DNA of 64,000 nt from Uranotaenia lowii (GCF_029784155.1 NC_073691.1:53054490-53118489); one strand, 5' to 3'. Positions 34,929-46,246 are shown, counted from the stretch's first letter. Notes: generated by a model not told the origin, from the letters alone. Numbers and translations: made by a program.

Positions 34929-36231
34929 AAGTCTGCTTCAATTAATATTGGAACACAAACAATTGCGTGTAGTTCAGTCATTTATTAACGAATTCATAAT
35001 TTGTTTTTCATACAAATGTAGCATTTTTTTTACTCTTTCATAAAAAAAAATTAAAAAAATTATTCATTGCTGTTTCGAAGAAATTCTCGTACTTTTCCCG
35101 TAATACGGCACATTAGGCGGCGCACACCCTTTTCGTCCACCGTTTTGGCGATTTGATTCCACCAGTTCTTCATTTGAGTCATGTTCCTAACAAGTTTTCC
35201 CTTTGCCTCAAGCCTCCGCTTCGTGATTGCCCAGTATTTCTCTATCGGCCGGAACTGGGGGCAGTTTGGGGGGTTGAGGTCCTTCGGTATTACGCTGACC
35301 CCGTTCGTTGCGTACCATTCCATAACCGTTTTGCTGTAATGGCAGCTTGCGAGGTCCGGCCAAAACATTACTGGACGGTCGTGGGCACGAATAAACGGCA
35401 GAATCCGTTTCTGTAGGCACTCTTTTTTGTAGACTTCTGATGTCATTGTCTTGTCAGTGAGAAAGACTTTGGTTTTCTGTCCACAACTGCATATCCCCTG
35501 CCAAATCATGTACTTGCGGGCGAATTTATCCGCAAACACGAACTTAAATTTTGCAGGTACATCCCCCCGAGCCGTCGCCAAATAAATTTTTGACCTGGGA
35601 TTTGCCCAAAGTCCGCCTTCACGTAGGTCTCATCGTCCATCAGAATACATCCGTCGAACTTGGTCAGCACTTGGTCGTACAGCTTTCGAGCACGGATTCT
35701 GGCCACATTGTTCTGCTTCAGCGTCCGATTTGGCTGTTTGCTGGCTCGGAATGACCTTATTCGTTCCCGGAGACGAATTCGTCGCACCGTACTGTGAGCG
35801 GCCTGGAACTTATTGGCCAAATCGCGGTCTGAAAGATTGGGATTCCTCTTGACGGCCTTGATGACTTTCCCACGCAGTTTCCGGTCGACAGTTCCACTCC
35901 GACGCTTCGAATGCGGCTTCCGAGCCGTCGTCAATGTTTCCTTGTACTGCTTGATAACACGCCATACGGTATTTCTGGGCATTTTAAGCTGTTTAGCTAG
36001 CTTCGATGCCGACAACAATGGATTTTCAAGAAAACTGTGCACAATTTGATCTCTCCGTTCGGCTTCCATGGCGGTTGTTTACAAAATGCTATCGTTTGGT
36101 GTTATGACATAAATACATGGTGAAAGGTAATGAATTTCCCGACACGTGGGTGAAAAAAGTTTCCAAATCCGTCCACTAGGAGCGCCACAATGAGCAAAAG
36201 AATTTGTTCCAATATTAAATGAAGCAGACTT
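34929..36231 (-). mobile_element. Near-intact DD37E mariner transposon
   Basis: 1303 bp bounded by inverted repeats AAGTCTGCTTCAATTAATAT and its complement at the right end (one mismatch in the first 20). TA flanks both sides (34927-34928 and 36232-36233). It carries one transposase gene broken by a single-base deletion. Sharp ends, a preserved TA duplication and an otherwise complete gene show that it is the youngest mariner in this window. Confidence 0.92.
35060..36069 (-). pseudogene. DD37E mariner transposase, one frameshift
   Basis: Starts MEAERRDQIVHSFLENPLLS at 36069. Two helix-turn-helix units follow (LAKQLKMPRNTVWRVI and DLANKFQAAHSTVRRI). The catalytic acids are in CILMDDETYVKA, MFWPDLASCHY and RPIEKYWAI, with 37 residues between the last two. 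The C-terminus is REFLRNSNE. Total length is about 345 residues, full size for the family. The only visible damage is a one-base deletion between about 35583 and 35592, after PGQKF, moving from the upstream to the downstream frame. No internal stop is otherwise seen. Confidence 0.92.
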
Positions 36232-36233
36232 TA

Positions 36234-37500
36234 TGTACCGTAAGCATAAGCGTAAGCGAGCAAAAAGATTGATTGAAAGTATAAAATAAAAAATTTAACC
36301 GCAGAAGATTCAAGTATGGTTTTATTGTGTTTGTATAGCAATTAATTTTCTTATCAATTCAATTTTAACTTTCATGTCAAAAGAAATCAAACGAAATTTT
36401 CCAGAAATTGTTTTAAAAGGACCTACCTTTTTTGTTACAAGAAATGTGCTGTAACAAATCTTTTTCAGCGCTTATAAATATCTTTATCGAATAGTTTTTC
36501 AAATTAATTGACTTTCCGAGCAAATGAGCTTTGTTTTCCTAACTACAGATCGGTTTACGAAAGCCAAACCCTTGCTGTCTTTGCCGATTTTTTTTTTAAA
36601 TAATCGATCAATTTTACTGTCGAACCCTCCGGATCCGTTACCTTCGTTATAATGTGTTTGACCTCCCGACCCAATGGAAGAAAATGAAATAACCGTTCGA
36701 AAACAAAAACGAATGTTTCCCATTTTTCCGATTTTGATTTCTGCTGTAGCATACAGAAGTCAAAATTTAACGATGTCGTGCTCCGATGTCCCACCAAATT
36801 GTCTTTTCTCATTCTTTATCGACCAATAAGAGGTTTAGTTGATAGATTTATGGCAGGCGAACTGGAATCGTTCTAGTGGGAAAAGTCTTTGAGAACTAAG
36901 ACTCAATAAGAAGGGAACGTTACAAAAAAAGAGAGATTCAGACATATTAATTGGATGTTATTTTTTCCATTGGCTAGGACAAAGCTCGCAATAGGTTAAT
37001 GGCTGGAAATTTAAGCGCGTTTCTTCTGAAAAGGGATATTTTTTTCTTCTAGCTTTATTTTGCTTGACGGAAATTGATGAATGGCACTTCATTCAGTCTG
37101 CGAGTTGAAAAGAAGCAAGTGTACTTATCTGAAAATACAAGTAAAATAATATTTTTTTTTTTTAATCCAGAAAAGGATTAATTTTCAAGAACTTAGAAGC
37201 TCAGAACATTTTAAGCTTTACGAAGCAAAATGGTAATCAAGAGAAAAATATATAGTATAAAAATTACATTTCTTTAAATTGTTCGCTCTAACTTTCCTGA
37301 AGCGATTTCTAAAAATGAGATCGTAACTGTTATTGTGGCATTTTCAATAACTGTTACACTAACCAGCTACCGAGGAATGAAATAATACGAAATAATCTCT
37401 CACAATTTCTATAAATTACTTCTCTTCGCCCTCAAGAATTGTTCAACCTTCAGTACCGTGAAATAAGTGTTCGTCTAACCAGCTTCAAGCTCTTCTTCTG
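36234..37500. other. Non-coding region
   Basis: AT-rich DNA with no recognised repeat ends. The 74- and 85-codon open frames around 36499-36812 (minus) have no flanking splice sites and no family resemblance. Confidence 0.4.
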
Positions 37501-37506
37501 CCCTAG

Positions 37507-37601
37507 CCAGTCGATTGCCACAGTTCGTCTGGAAAAGCTCCAACCAAACATTTTCTGTTGGATTTTCCTCGAAGGAATTGTTGCTGGAGAAATCATCAGC
37601 A
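37507..37601 (+). CDS. Possible 95-bp exon, strand uncertain
   Basis: CTCTTCTTCTGCCCTAG is an excellent acceptor and CAGCA then GTAAGC a good donor. All three frames are open across the 95 bp, so the frame is undetermined; one reads SRLPQFVWKSSNQTF, then SVGFSSKELLLEKSSA. The minus strand is also open over the same interval and ends in a stop (NRLARAEEELEAG), so an exon there cannot be excluded. The product is unknown. Confidence 0.3.
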
Positions 37602-37609
37602 GTAAGCAA

Positions 37610-39135
37610 AAATTGCTCCAAACAAAATAACAATGATGAAGCTATAAAAACGATTTCAATTTTAGATCCACACACACAGAAAACCTAGGGTCCAACATGG
37701 AAATTGAAGGGAAGATGCAAAAAAGCTTATGTTAACCATCAGATAAGGGAGAAAAAAACTAGAAAAAAAACTAGAAGAAATACTACTAGCCAGATGTATA
37801 GGGTTCTGTGTTCTGTCTAGGACTGAATGTCTGTCTAGATGGGTTGAGCTGTCATGAAAATGATTCACCCACAGAACTTCTGTTCTCCATCTACATACAA
37901 AAGGTAGAGGCAAAAAGAGCAGACGAGACAGACGGACACACAATTTTCATCTATCTTGCCCTGAATGAGTAAGTGGTTTTGCTGCTGCCTAGGACAACAC
38001 AACTGAATGGCGGTGGTCCTAAAGGTGACAATTTGACTAGGTCCCAGCATCCTTCATCTTCCAGGAATTGTTGCTGCTGCTCAGAAGAAAATGGTTTACT
38101 CTGAAGTCGCATGCACGATGTGCGACGACGCTTAGTGAAGTGAAATTGGATTTGGCATGCAGACCCAACAAGCTGCTGTTGCCCATTAGAATTGTAAATT
38201 TTTTAACCGTTCTGTTGTGGCATCAGGTGAAGGATTCGAAAACCGATACCAAAAAAAAACCTGCAGCACAATTGATCGATATTCAAATTCTGGCCGGAGG
38301 TATACTTTGGGCTCATGTTTGATTGATTACACAAGGGAACAGCATTTTTGGTGCCTAGTTTTGATCAACTGATTTGAAAGATTTTGGCGTTCTAAATAAG
38401 GATTTTTTTAGAGTTTGTCATCACCTGTAGTTTTTGGTGATTTTAACTCCAATTAATATCCTTCATTCTATCAAAGATTCAGATGTCACAATGATATTCT
38501 TGTTTTAGAGATACAATGATAAAAAAAAGATGTCTGTGAAAGAGACGTTTTTCGTGACGCGAGATCCGTTCGCGAATTTCAATTTGCCTCCCTATAGTTT
38601 TTAGCGTTCTTCAAAACGGAATTAAGACTTATTTTTCATGTTTTCAATGGTATGTTTGCTTTTTTCGCTTTTTTATTTCACAATGTTTCATGACTAAATA
38701 CTTGTCTTAAATAAATTATGTTAATCGAAGTTCCTATTAAAATGTTATGAAGAAGGTTTTATTTGAGTTTTATTTCAATGTGTCAATGCTTGAACACAAT
38801 CATCCCATTATTTTTGTGTAGAGTGATCAATGTTGATTTTTGAAGCCTGTGTCAGCCATTGTTATTTCTGTATTGGACGAATCGGATCCAAGGGTGTTTG
38901 ATTTTTCAGAAATCAAAAATCGTTCGATATTTTGTCAGAACTTGAGATTATTATGCTGAACTTCAACAATAATTACGTCTACGTTATCGTTTGTCTCAGA
39001 ATTTCGTCGTTTTGGACAAATTAGGTCTAAGAGTGTTAGATTGTCAGTAGTAGTGGTGTCATATTGTTGAGAACTTCGAAATTATTCTCTACATTTAACG
39101 TAGAAGTGAATAAAGTTTCCAGTCAGAATGTCGAA
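37610..39135. other. Non-coding region
   Basis: A GC-balanced block at about 37780-38320 contains another pyrimidine-rich acceptor-like site (CATCTTCCAG at about 38054-38063) followed by GAATTGTTGCTGCTGC, which repeats the GAATTGTTGCTGG found inside the possible exon at 37507. No donor follows in a consistent frame. The rest is AT-rich. Confidence 0.35.
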
Positions 39136-39352
39136 AAATGCCAGGTGGTCTAGCGGATAGGCTGGAACGAGTCTGGTATGCCAGGCGTACTGGGTTCAAT
39201 TCACAGTATCGCAAGAAAACCTTTGAGTTCGAATCCCATAAGTTGCTGACAGGTTAGATGTGTTTCATTATAAATTATAATAAATATTTCAGTGGAAATG
39301 CATCTGAAGAGACTATTGTAAGCGGAGTGGATTGGCAACGATTGTAGGTCAT
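39136..39352 (+). mobile_element. tRNA-derived SINE, copy 2, truncated at both ends
   Basis: Begins in the A-box region (GGTGGTCTAGCGGATAGGC) and has a B box GGGTTCAATTCAC, then GAGTTCGAATCCCATAAG and AGGTTAGATGTGTTTCATT as in the other copies. It ends at GGCAACGATTGTAGGTCAT without a CATA tail, and abuts a 5'-truncated RT fragment. Confidence 0.75.
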
Positions 39353-39382
39353 ACCCCTTTTAATCTTCAAATTAAAAAAAAT

Positions 39383-40430
39383 TGACTTTCATCCAAATCT
39401 TCTCTCCTGGTTACAATCATATTTAACTGATCGAACATAAATCGTTCGTTTCCAAAACGAATTATCCAAATCTGTAGCTGTGACCTCTGGTGTGCCTCAG
39501 GGGTCTCATTTAGGACCTCTCCTTTTCATACTGTTCGTTAACGACATTTCCTTTATTCTAAAACGGATTGAATACCTAATATACGCCGACGATATTAAAC
39601 TATTTCTGAAAATAAAAACAACCGAAGATGTTGAAACATTTCAAAACGATATCAATGTTTTCTTTGAATGGTGCAACAAAAGTTTACTTCAATTGAATGT
39701 TAAAAAATGCAACTCTATATCATTTAGCAGAAAGCGAAGTTACCCCATCATTGAAATAAAATTAGGCAATCAACCAGTTCAAAAATGCAAAATTGTAAGG
39801 GATCTCGGCGTCATACTGGATTCAAAACTCACGTTTGTAGAACATCAGAACAATATCATCAATAAAGTAAATTGCATGCTAGGATTTGTAAAACGTTTCA
39901 GCAAACACTTTCAAGACCCATACACCATAAAATCACTTTATATATCCTATGTTCGTTCGATACTGGAGTATTGTAGCATCATATGGAATCCTTATTCAAA
40001 TATTCACGAGCAACGTCTCGAATCAGTTCAAAAACAATTTTTGTTATATGCGCTACGTAAAATAAATTGGACCACTTTTCCTCTGCCATCGTATGAATCT
40101 CGTTGTAAGCTTATTGATATAGAACCTCTCAGTAAACGCAGAGAATTTTCCCAAATTGCATTTGTAAATGATGTTGTTACACAAAGAATAGACAGTCCTG
40201 AATTACTTTCAAAACTAAATTTTTACGCACCCTCCCGTCCATTAAGAAATAAACATTTGTTCTACATTAAACTTTACGACAAAGACTATGCAAAACATCA
40301 ACCTATTAATCAAATGATGTACAAATACAATTTACAAAGTGAAATTATAGACGTAGCGATGAAAAAAACACAATTAAAAAAGGCATTCAAAAACAACTTC
40401 ATAGAACAACAAAACAATAGCTTACATTAG
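39383..40430 (+). pseudogene. Non-LTR reverse transcriptase C-terminal half
   Basis: Starts FHPNLLSWLQSYLTDRT, has one in-frame stop at about 39438, then runs open for over 300 codons. Motif B is TSGVPQGSHLGPLLFILFVN, the catalytic box EYLIYADDIKLF, and the thumb RDLGVILDSKLTF. A conserved C-terminal region has YVRSILEYCSIIWNPYS. The N-terminal RT part, endonuclease and ORF1 are missing by 5' truncation. The spelling fits the CR1/Jockey supergroup; the clade is unresolved. With only one disabling mutation it is a recent insertion. Confidence 0.88.
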
Positions 40431-40496
40431 TTTTAAGTAGTTTTAAGTATTGTAGTCTACATAGTTTGACTTAATAAATAAATAAATAAATAAATG
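40431..40496 (+). repeat. 3' end and (AAAT)n tail of the RT element
   Basis: A short 3' untranslated stretch is followed by about five AAAT units (40474-40495), the tail typical of this kind of retrotransposon. Confidence 0.8.
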
Positions 40497-40499
40497 AAG

Positions 40500-41167
40500 A
40501 TTCGATATTTCACATTTTACTCCAAAATAGAACCAAAATATGGTCAGTAATAATGGTCAATATGAATGTCAATCAATATGAAGATTGCCAAACGCATCTG
40601 TTGTTGTTGTACTGCAGATTAAGCATCAATTTAAAAAATGGTTATGCTGAAAACATTGCATTTTAGGCAATGCCGGATTAAGCCATCGGGGGACCCGGGG
40701 CAATTTTTCTCGGAGATTTTTTCTAATGCTATCCCATAGAGTATAAAACACATTAAACGTGTAAAAGAACTAGAGATGGGTTCAGTATACTGTCTTCAAA
40801 TAGCCATATTGTCTGCCTAGAAGATAGTTTCTGGTATATTCAAATAAAAATTGTTAATTCATCACTTGCAAATATTGCGGAAAGGTTTAGAAATTAAAAA
40901 AAATTGAAAGCTTCGATTCGTGCTGCAAAATGCAAAATTTAACTCTCATTTTTTAACACCCTTATCACAAAATTGTCTTATTTAGAAAAACGACCAGATA
41001 GATATTTAAAATGATTTTAATTTCATCATCGATCATCTGGTTTGTGCTTCATTGAGAAATATTTACCTAATGACAGTTGGAAAGTATCATGAATATTTGA
41101 AACAAAGAATACAAAATTCAAAAAATTAAACAAAACAATCAAATTCCATAAAGATACATATACACTA
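40500..41167. other. Non-coding region
   Basis: Contains GCAATGCCGGATTAAGCC with CGGGGGACCCGGGGCAA at about 40671-40712, resembling a transposon terminus, but no partner end was found. The rest is AT-rich. Confidence 0.35.
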
Positions 41168-41169
41168 TA

Positions 41170-42120
41170 CAGTGACCGAAACAAGAATAGTACCACTATG
41201 TATTCTGCATTTTAAATAATGAATAATTGAAAATCACCTAAATTTTCTTCTACAATTTGTTCCAAATTTTTCAACGGATAAATCAAGTTTAAAATTTTTT
41301 TTTATGAAGAAATTGGCATTGAAGACCAAAATTATAAAGAAAGGGTGCGAAATAAGAATAGTACCACTTGTGTTTTCAACAAACATCAAGATTATTTCTG
41401 AAAACTTACTAAGTAAAAGTGGGTTATAATGCCTCTACGAACTACTTGAATAGATAACTGCAATTTTAGGCGTTTTCTAATATTTCAAAGGTTTTGAAAA
41501 GGGGATATAAGAGATACTCCTCTAGCGCTAAGGAATTTGACATTTGAGCTATATTGCTCCATCTAACCACATAAATTCTAGGTGGAATTAGAATTCAAAA
41601 ACAGGCTACTTATAAAAAAATGTCAATATTTTTAATCAGTTAAACACTATTCTTCCGATTTCAAATCATAGATGGCAGCACTATCTTGCAATTAATATGA
41701 ATTGAGATCCATTTTCGAATATCCTCGATTGATTAAGGTGTGCTGGAGGATTTTGGTCAAGAAATTAGTACTTGGTACCGTCCTTGGAAATTCTAAAATC
41801 ACTAAATCAAAACATTACAACTGCTTCAAGGTCACTAAAAAGTGAATTTCTTGGACCGATAATCAGAATAATGTTGTACTTTCCGGTGGAGCTTGATAGA
41901 CCAGACCAGTATTATTGGTATGATTTGCAACTGCTTCGAAAGTTGAGATGGGCAGGAACTTTGGCGGTGGTATATTGCAAATCCGGAATAGCTTTCTGCA
42001 GCGTGAACTACAACAAAACTGTGTTGAAGAACTACCTCGAAATCCTACAAGCGTTGGAGGTCATCCACGGGCAATTCGTTTCACTGTTACTGTTTTTGTG
42101 GCGCGATTTCGAATTTCATT
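41170..42120 (+). pseudogene. Tc1-like element with decayed transposase, 3' end lost
   Basis: Begins after TATA with CAGTGACCGAAACAAGAATA. The phrase AAGAATAGTACCACT recurs about 170 bp inward (near 41353), the inverted-repeat/direct-repeat arrangement of several Tc1 families. Between about 41870 and 42100, pieces in three frames match Tc1 transposase order: RPDQYYWYDL, then GRNFGGG, then KSGIAFCSVNYNKTVLKNYL. The last part and right end are missing where a non-LTR element inserted (target repeat 42109-42120). Confidence 0.7.
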
Positions 42121-43805
42121 TTACTTACTTACTTAATGATCCCGCGCCGATCCTCCGGTGCATAGGGCCGTGGTAAAAGACCTCCACTGTTGACGATCCG
42201 GAGCCAGCGTCTTCACCTGGTCCCAGTCAAGATTCTCGTCGACTGTTCGGATTTCAGCGGCTAGGCTTCGCCGCCACGAATTTCTGGGTCTGCCTCTTCT
42301 TCGATGACCTTCTGGATTCCAATCTAGCGCCTCTCTGCAAATCTCGTCTTCATCTCTTCGCAGCGTATGCCCAATCCATCTCCACTTACGTTCCCGAATC
42401 TCGATGTCTAGCGCCTTTTGATGACACCGGCGATGTAGTTCCTCATTCGAGATCCAGTTGCCAGGCGTGACCGCCAGATGTTTCGGAGACTCGCAAACGC
42501 AAATCGGGCCTTTCTGATCCGGGTTTCGATGTCTTTTCTGGTACCACCATCAGGCGTTATCTGGCTACCAAGATACTGGAAGCACTCCACTTTCTCAACT
42601 TGTTGCCCAGCTACCATGAAACTGGAGGGATTTCCTGTGTTGATCTCCATCGACTTGGTCTTTCCGACATTGACTTTGAGACCTGCTGCTTTGGAACTTT
42701 CGGTGAGGTCGTCGAGTTTGCTCTGCATATCTGGTTGTGTTTGGGCGAGCAAAACAATATCGTCAGCCAGGTCAAGGTCGTTCAGTTGCTGCATTGTTGA
42801 AGGATTCCACGGTAATCCTCGGTTCGGTGCACAGTCAATCGATCCAATCAGAATCTCATCCATTACGATTAGAAAAAGCAGCGGTGATAGAATACATCCT
42901 TGTCTCACTCCAGCAGTTACCGGGATTGGTTCGGACAAGACACCGTCGTGCAAGACCTTGCACGAAAATGCCTCGTACTGTGCTTCGATGAGATGGACTA
43001 GTTTCTCTGGGACCCCTCGTCGCCTTAGAGCCGCCCAGATGTTTTCATGGTTAAGTCGGTCGAATGCTTTTTCGAAATCAACGAACACCAGCAGAAGAGA
43101 GTCCTGGAATTCGTTGATTTGTTCCAGTATGATTCGTAGCGTAGTGATGTGGTCCACACATGATCGTCCGGATCGGAATCCAGCTTGTTGCCGTCGGAGT
43201 GTAGCGTCTATTTTCTCCTGGATCCTGTTCAGAATCACTTTGCAGAGTACTTTGAGGGTTGTACAGATCAACGTTATGCCTCGCCAGTTACCGCACTCTG
43301 TCAGGTCTCCTTTCTTCGGGACCTTTACGAGGATACCCTGCATCCAGTCGGCCGGGAATGTTGCAGTATCCCAGATGTCAGCGAAAAGACGGTGCAACAT
43401 TTGTGCTGATAGGGCAGGGTCGGCTTTCAGCATTTCAGCAGGGATGCAATCGATCCCAGGTGCTTTGTTGGATTTCATGTTTTTGATTGCCGCTTCTATT
43501 TCAGCCAGCGAAGGCGCTTCCGAGTTGACGCCATTTATGCGACTTACTGTTGGCGCTTCGAGCTGCAGATTCTGTTGGCCATCGCTATTCGTGACTCGGA
43601 AGAGTTGTTCGAAGTGCTCAGTCCATCGTTTGAGCTGATCTGTTCGATCGGTCAATAACTGACCTGCTCGGTCTTTTAGCGGCATTCTTGCATTAGTCCT
43701 TGCACCACTGAGGCGGCGAGAAATGTCATAAAGTAATCGGATATCTCCATTGGCGGCGGCTCTTTCCCCCTCTTCGGCTAGGGAGTTTGTCCAGGCTCTC
43801 TTGTC
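42121..43805 (-). mobile_element. 5'-truncated non-LTR retrotransposon with TSD
   Basis: Flanked by a perfect 12-bp repeat TCGAATTTCATT (42109-42120 and 43806-43817). On the minus strand the 3' end is (TAAG)n, directly after the stop of the protein. The element is truncated within RT upstream sequence. It sits inside the Tc1 fossil and its far repeat abuts the TA of the TIR element at 43819. Confidence 0.85.
42124..43805 (-). pseudogene. Non-LTR reverse transcriptase with internal deletion
   Basis: On the minus strand the frame opens at the truncation (KRAWTNSLAEEGERAAANGD) and carries KSNKAPGIDCIPAEML, ECGNWRGITLICTTLKVL, FVDFEKAFDRLNHENIW, GVRQGCILSPLLF, DLADDIVLLAQ and FQYLGSQITPDGG. After RKARFAFASLRNIWRSR it jumps to NWISNEELHRRCHQKALDIE in another frame, missing about 60-80 residues (the LLYGCETW region). 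The C-terminus KWRWIGHTLRRDEDE and GRPRNSWRRS is intact to the stop. The first frame is open for more than 400 codons. The LADD box and spelling did not let me fix the clade. Confidence 0.9.
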
Positions 43806-44112
43806 TCGAATTTCATTACACCCTTAGAAAATCGTACACAAAAGTATGTAAAAAGAAGTCAAAACAACCCGTAAGTGCAGGAAGTCACTAGTATGTAAAA
43901 AGGATGATACGAAAAATTATGTAGTAAGGCTGGTACGGACGAGTATGTAGAAAGTACGCAAAAGAACATAGGGATCTGTAAACTGAAAAGTATGTTAAAA
44001 TCACATAAATTAGGATTTCATTCAAAATAGAAATTTGGAAGCAGGGATATTTTCCTTCGAATTGAATCATTTTTTTTGGATTATGCTAATTTATTGTCAA
44101 ACTATAAAATTA

Positions 44113-44297
44113 CAGCAAACTGGCTCCGTTGGTCCGCCTGAGAAGTTCTTCGCTGGGGATAATGATGGGTAAACCAGAAACCACCGTTATATCATTGGTC
44201 TCTTCGGCACATCGGTTAGCTTTGGCTGGTCATTGGGCTGCAGATTCTGGGGCTTGGTGTCCAGGGGACCCGGGATTGGCCGATGAGGTTGTCAATC
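44113..44297 (-). other. Exon 4 of the element A transcription unit
   Basis: Minus strand, after the acceptor ATTTCTTTCTCTTATAG. GC-rich with a proline/serine-rich frame (LTTSSANPGSPGHQAPESAA). AATAAA follows about 20-30 bp beyond the exon's GC-rich part, giving a plausible 3' end. The frame relation to exon 3 meets a stop, so it may be untranslated or the frame is decayed. Confidence 0.45.
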
Positions 44298-44351
44298 CTA
44301 TAAGAGAAAGAAATGATCAAAAAACGGCTAAAATTAAAAAAAAAAAGTAAA

Positions 44352-44434
44352 TATTACCATTTTTTTTTGGTTTGCTTGGTTGAGAGCGGGACTATGGTGG
44401 AATCGGCATGTTGCTTCGGGACCTAGAGAAAACC
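44352..44434 (-). other. Exon 3 of the element A transcription unit
   Basis: Minus strand, begins after ATTTTAG and runs to AAAAAATG, followed by GTAATATTTAC as donor. It reads ESCWFSLGPEATCRFHH, then SPALNQANQKKM, in the frame that matches exon 2 (SCCGFHWGSD...YHRRFH), supporting duplication of a coding unit. The donor position is approximate. Confidence 0.5.
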
Positions 44435-44505
44435 AACAACTTTCCTAAAATTATGGACAAAAATTGAATGAAACATACAGCTGAAAAAAATGTCTTCAAA
44501 CTTAC

Positions 44506-44614
44506 CGAGAGGAGCAAAGAAATTTTAAGGCCGCAACTATGGTGGAATCAGATTGTGGAATCGTCTATGATAGCGTTTCATATCGCTTCCCCAGTGGAAA
44601 CCACAACAACTATC
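44506..44614 (-). other. Exon 2 of the element A transcription unit
   Basis: Minus strand, 109 bp. The upstream intron (44615-44678, 64 bp) starts GTAAGTTTGA and ends ATTTTAG. The downstream intron (44435-44505, 71 bp) starts GTAAGTTTGA and also ends ATTTTAG. One frame reads DSCCGFHWGSDMKRYHRRFH before a stop. The intron-exon unit upstream and downstream is visibly a tandem duplication: exon 3 restarts with GAAAGTTGTTGGTTT where exon 2 has GATAGTTGTTGTGGTTT. Confidence 0.6.
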
Positions 44615-45270
44615 CTAAAATTAAGGAGATGAATTGAAAAAAAAAAACATTCAGCAGAAATAATGTTATCAAACTTACCGAGAGAAATTTTTCTGTTTTC
44701 GCAAAGACTTATAAGGAAGTTCTGCAAAAGTTGTTGAGTGCGCGCAAGTAGGATTCAAATAACAGACTGACTCCCTGGTGGTGCGAGTGAGAAGCAAAAC
44801 GCCGTCAACTACAAATTTAGGTACTTAAAATTGAAGTTCTTTCTACATAGAGGGTTTTGTAGAATAGAAAGAACTGACAAAGTATGTAATTTCTGAAACC
44901 CACTTCTACGTAAAAGTTGTCGAACTTCAAAGTATGTAGTTTCAACGGTACCACTATGTACAATTTTCTTAGAGTGTATATTTGTCAACTATAAAATCAT
45001 TTTTTCTCATTTGTGCATAGATTTGGCGGGATGTTCATCAAGGCTTCTGCGAATCCCGTGTTCAGCTGCTGGTAAATAGTTAACGATGCTTTTGCTCAAG
45101 GATTGGGCTTTTTTATCGGAACTAGTTGACAGTCTAGTAACGATCATACTATATATGGTCGCTTGTATCCATGCAAATGCTTTCGATCATTATCGAGGCG
45201 ATGATACTCTGAGAGCAGGCAACTTGATCAAGTATATTCCCACTGGCCGGTCGCATTATTGACAACAAAC

Positions 45271-46246
45271 TCATCTCATAAGCCTCTTAACAGTTTCCGG
45301 CTTGACTTTTCGGCTGGCTTTTGTCCTCATTTTCTTGAACTCGTCAATGGACTGTGTTTCTCTACCATTCTTCCGAAGATTGCGCTTGATGATTGCCCAG
45401 TAACGCTCTACCGGGTGCAGCTCAGGACAATTTGGCGGATTGTCCTCTTTCTCATCAAAACATACATATCTTGAAGGATTTCAGTAGTTTAAGAGTAGAA
45501 GAAGCGTAGTGTGCGGAAGGAAGGTCAGGCCAGAACAATTGTGGGCTTGTATGATGACGATAAAAAGGAACAAGTCTTTTTTCGATGCATTCCTTACGAT
45601 AATTTTCACCATTTATGGTACCTGTTGTGAAATACAGCGAACTTCTTCTTCCACAAGAGCAGATAGCTTGCCAAACAAGCATTTTTTTGCCGAACTTTTC
45701 GATTTCAATGGATCGCTTATCATAAGGTACCTCCTTACCAACAATTGCGTTGAAAAATTGCGGCTTAGGAAGAGCGGCTGTGTCCAGTTTGCAATAAGTT
45801 TCATCGTCCTTCAAAATGCAACGGTTACTTCGCTTCTTTAAAATCGTATCCAGTCTCTGATATGGCTGCTTCGCTCATTCGTGCTGTTCCACGCTCCGTT
45901 TAGGATGTCTCTGCTTCCTATAGGTCTTAATGTGGTTCCTTCGTTTTATGTTTTGGACGGTCCCAACGGAAATTTTACGTTTCTTGGCAATTCTTCGAAA
46001 AGAGTTGTGTTCATGTGACAACAAAAGCTTAACACATTTCTTCTCGATTTGTGGTTTCACTGTGCCTTTTCTTGTTTCGGATCTTGGCAAATCTTCAAGA
46101 GTATAGTGCTCTCCAAACATCCCGATGATTTGATAAAACGCAAACTTCGATCGTTTCACAAGCTTTGCAATATTTCTACACGATAGTCCATCTGAGCAGT
46201 ACTTTTGAATTATAAAAACACGAGTTTGTTTATCAATTCGTCCCAT
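45271..46246 (-). pseudogene. Mariner-like transposase, copy 4, broken
   Basis: Starts MGRIDKQTRVFIIQKYCSDG. Helix-turn-helix parts follow (CRNIAKLVKRSKFAFYQII and FRRIAKKRKISVGTVQNI). The catalytic acids are in RCILKDDETYCKLD, LFWPDLPSAHYA and ELHPVERYWAIIKRN. An in-frame TGA follows VEQHE (about 45872-45874) and a frameshift lies near 45462-45470 after FKICMF, so the second spacing is 37 or 38 residues depending on its repair. It is clearly a different subfamily from the copies at 7560 and 35060. Terminal repeats were not found. Confidence 0.85.

Larger units (their letters stand above)
43819..44976 (-). mobile_element. TIR element with an internal spliced transcription unit (element A)
   Basis: 1158 bp between TA duplications (43817-43818 and 44977-44978). 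Inverted ends are CACCCTTAGAAAATCGTACA and CACTCTAAGAAAATTGTACA. AGTATGTA-type motifs crowd inside both ends, at least four near the left and three near the right. On the minus strand there are three clean introns and four exons (listed separately) and a polyadenylation signal AATAAA at about 44091-44096. No transposase family is recognised. It may be a deletion derivative of an intron-bearing transposon or an element that acquired exons. Confidence 0.75.

Noticed and set aside
41772..42176. A 134-codon plus-strand frame that could be a host protein
   Set aside because: The readable part (PDQYYWYDL, KSGIAFCSVNYNKTV) is out-of-frame Tc1 transposase remains, and it runs into the tail of the non-LTR insertion.
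42478..43638. A 386-codon open frame on the plus strand
   Set aside because: It is the antisense shadow of the reverse transcriptase on the minus strand; it has no domain of its own, and the RT motifs are clear on the other strand.
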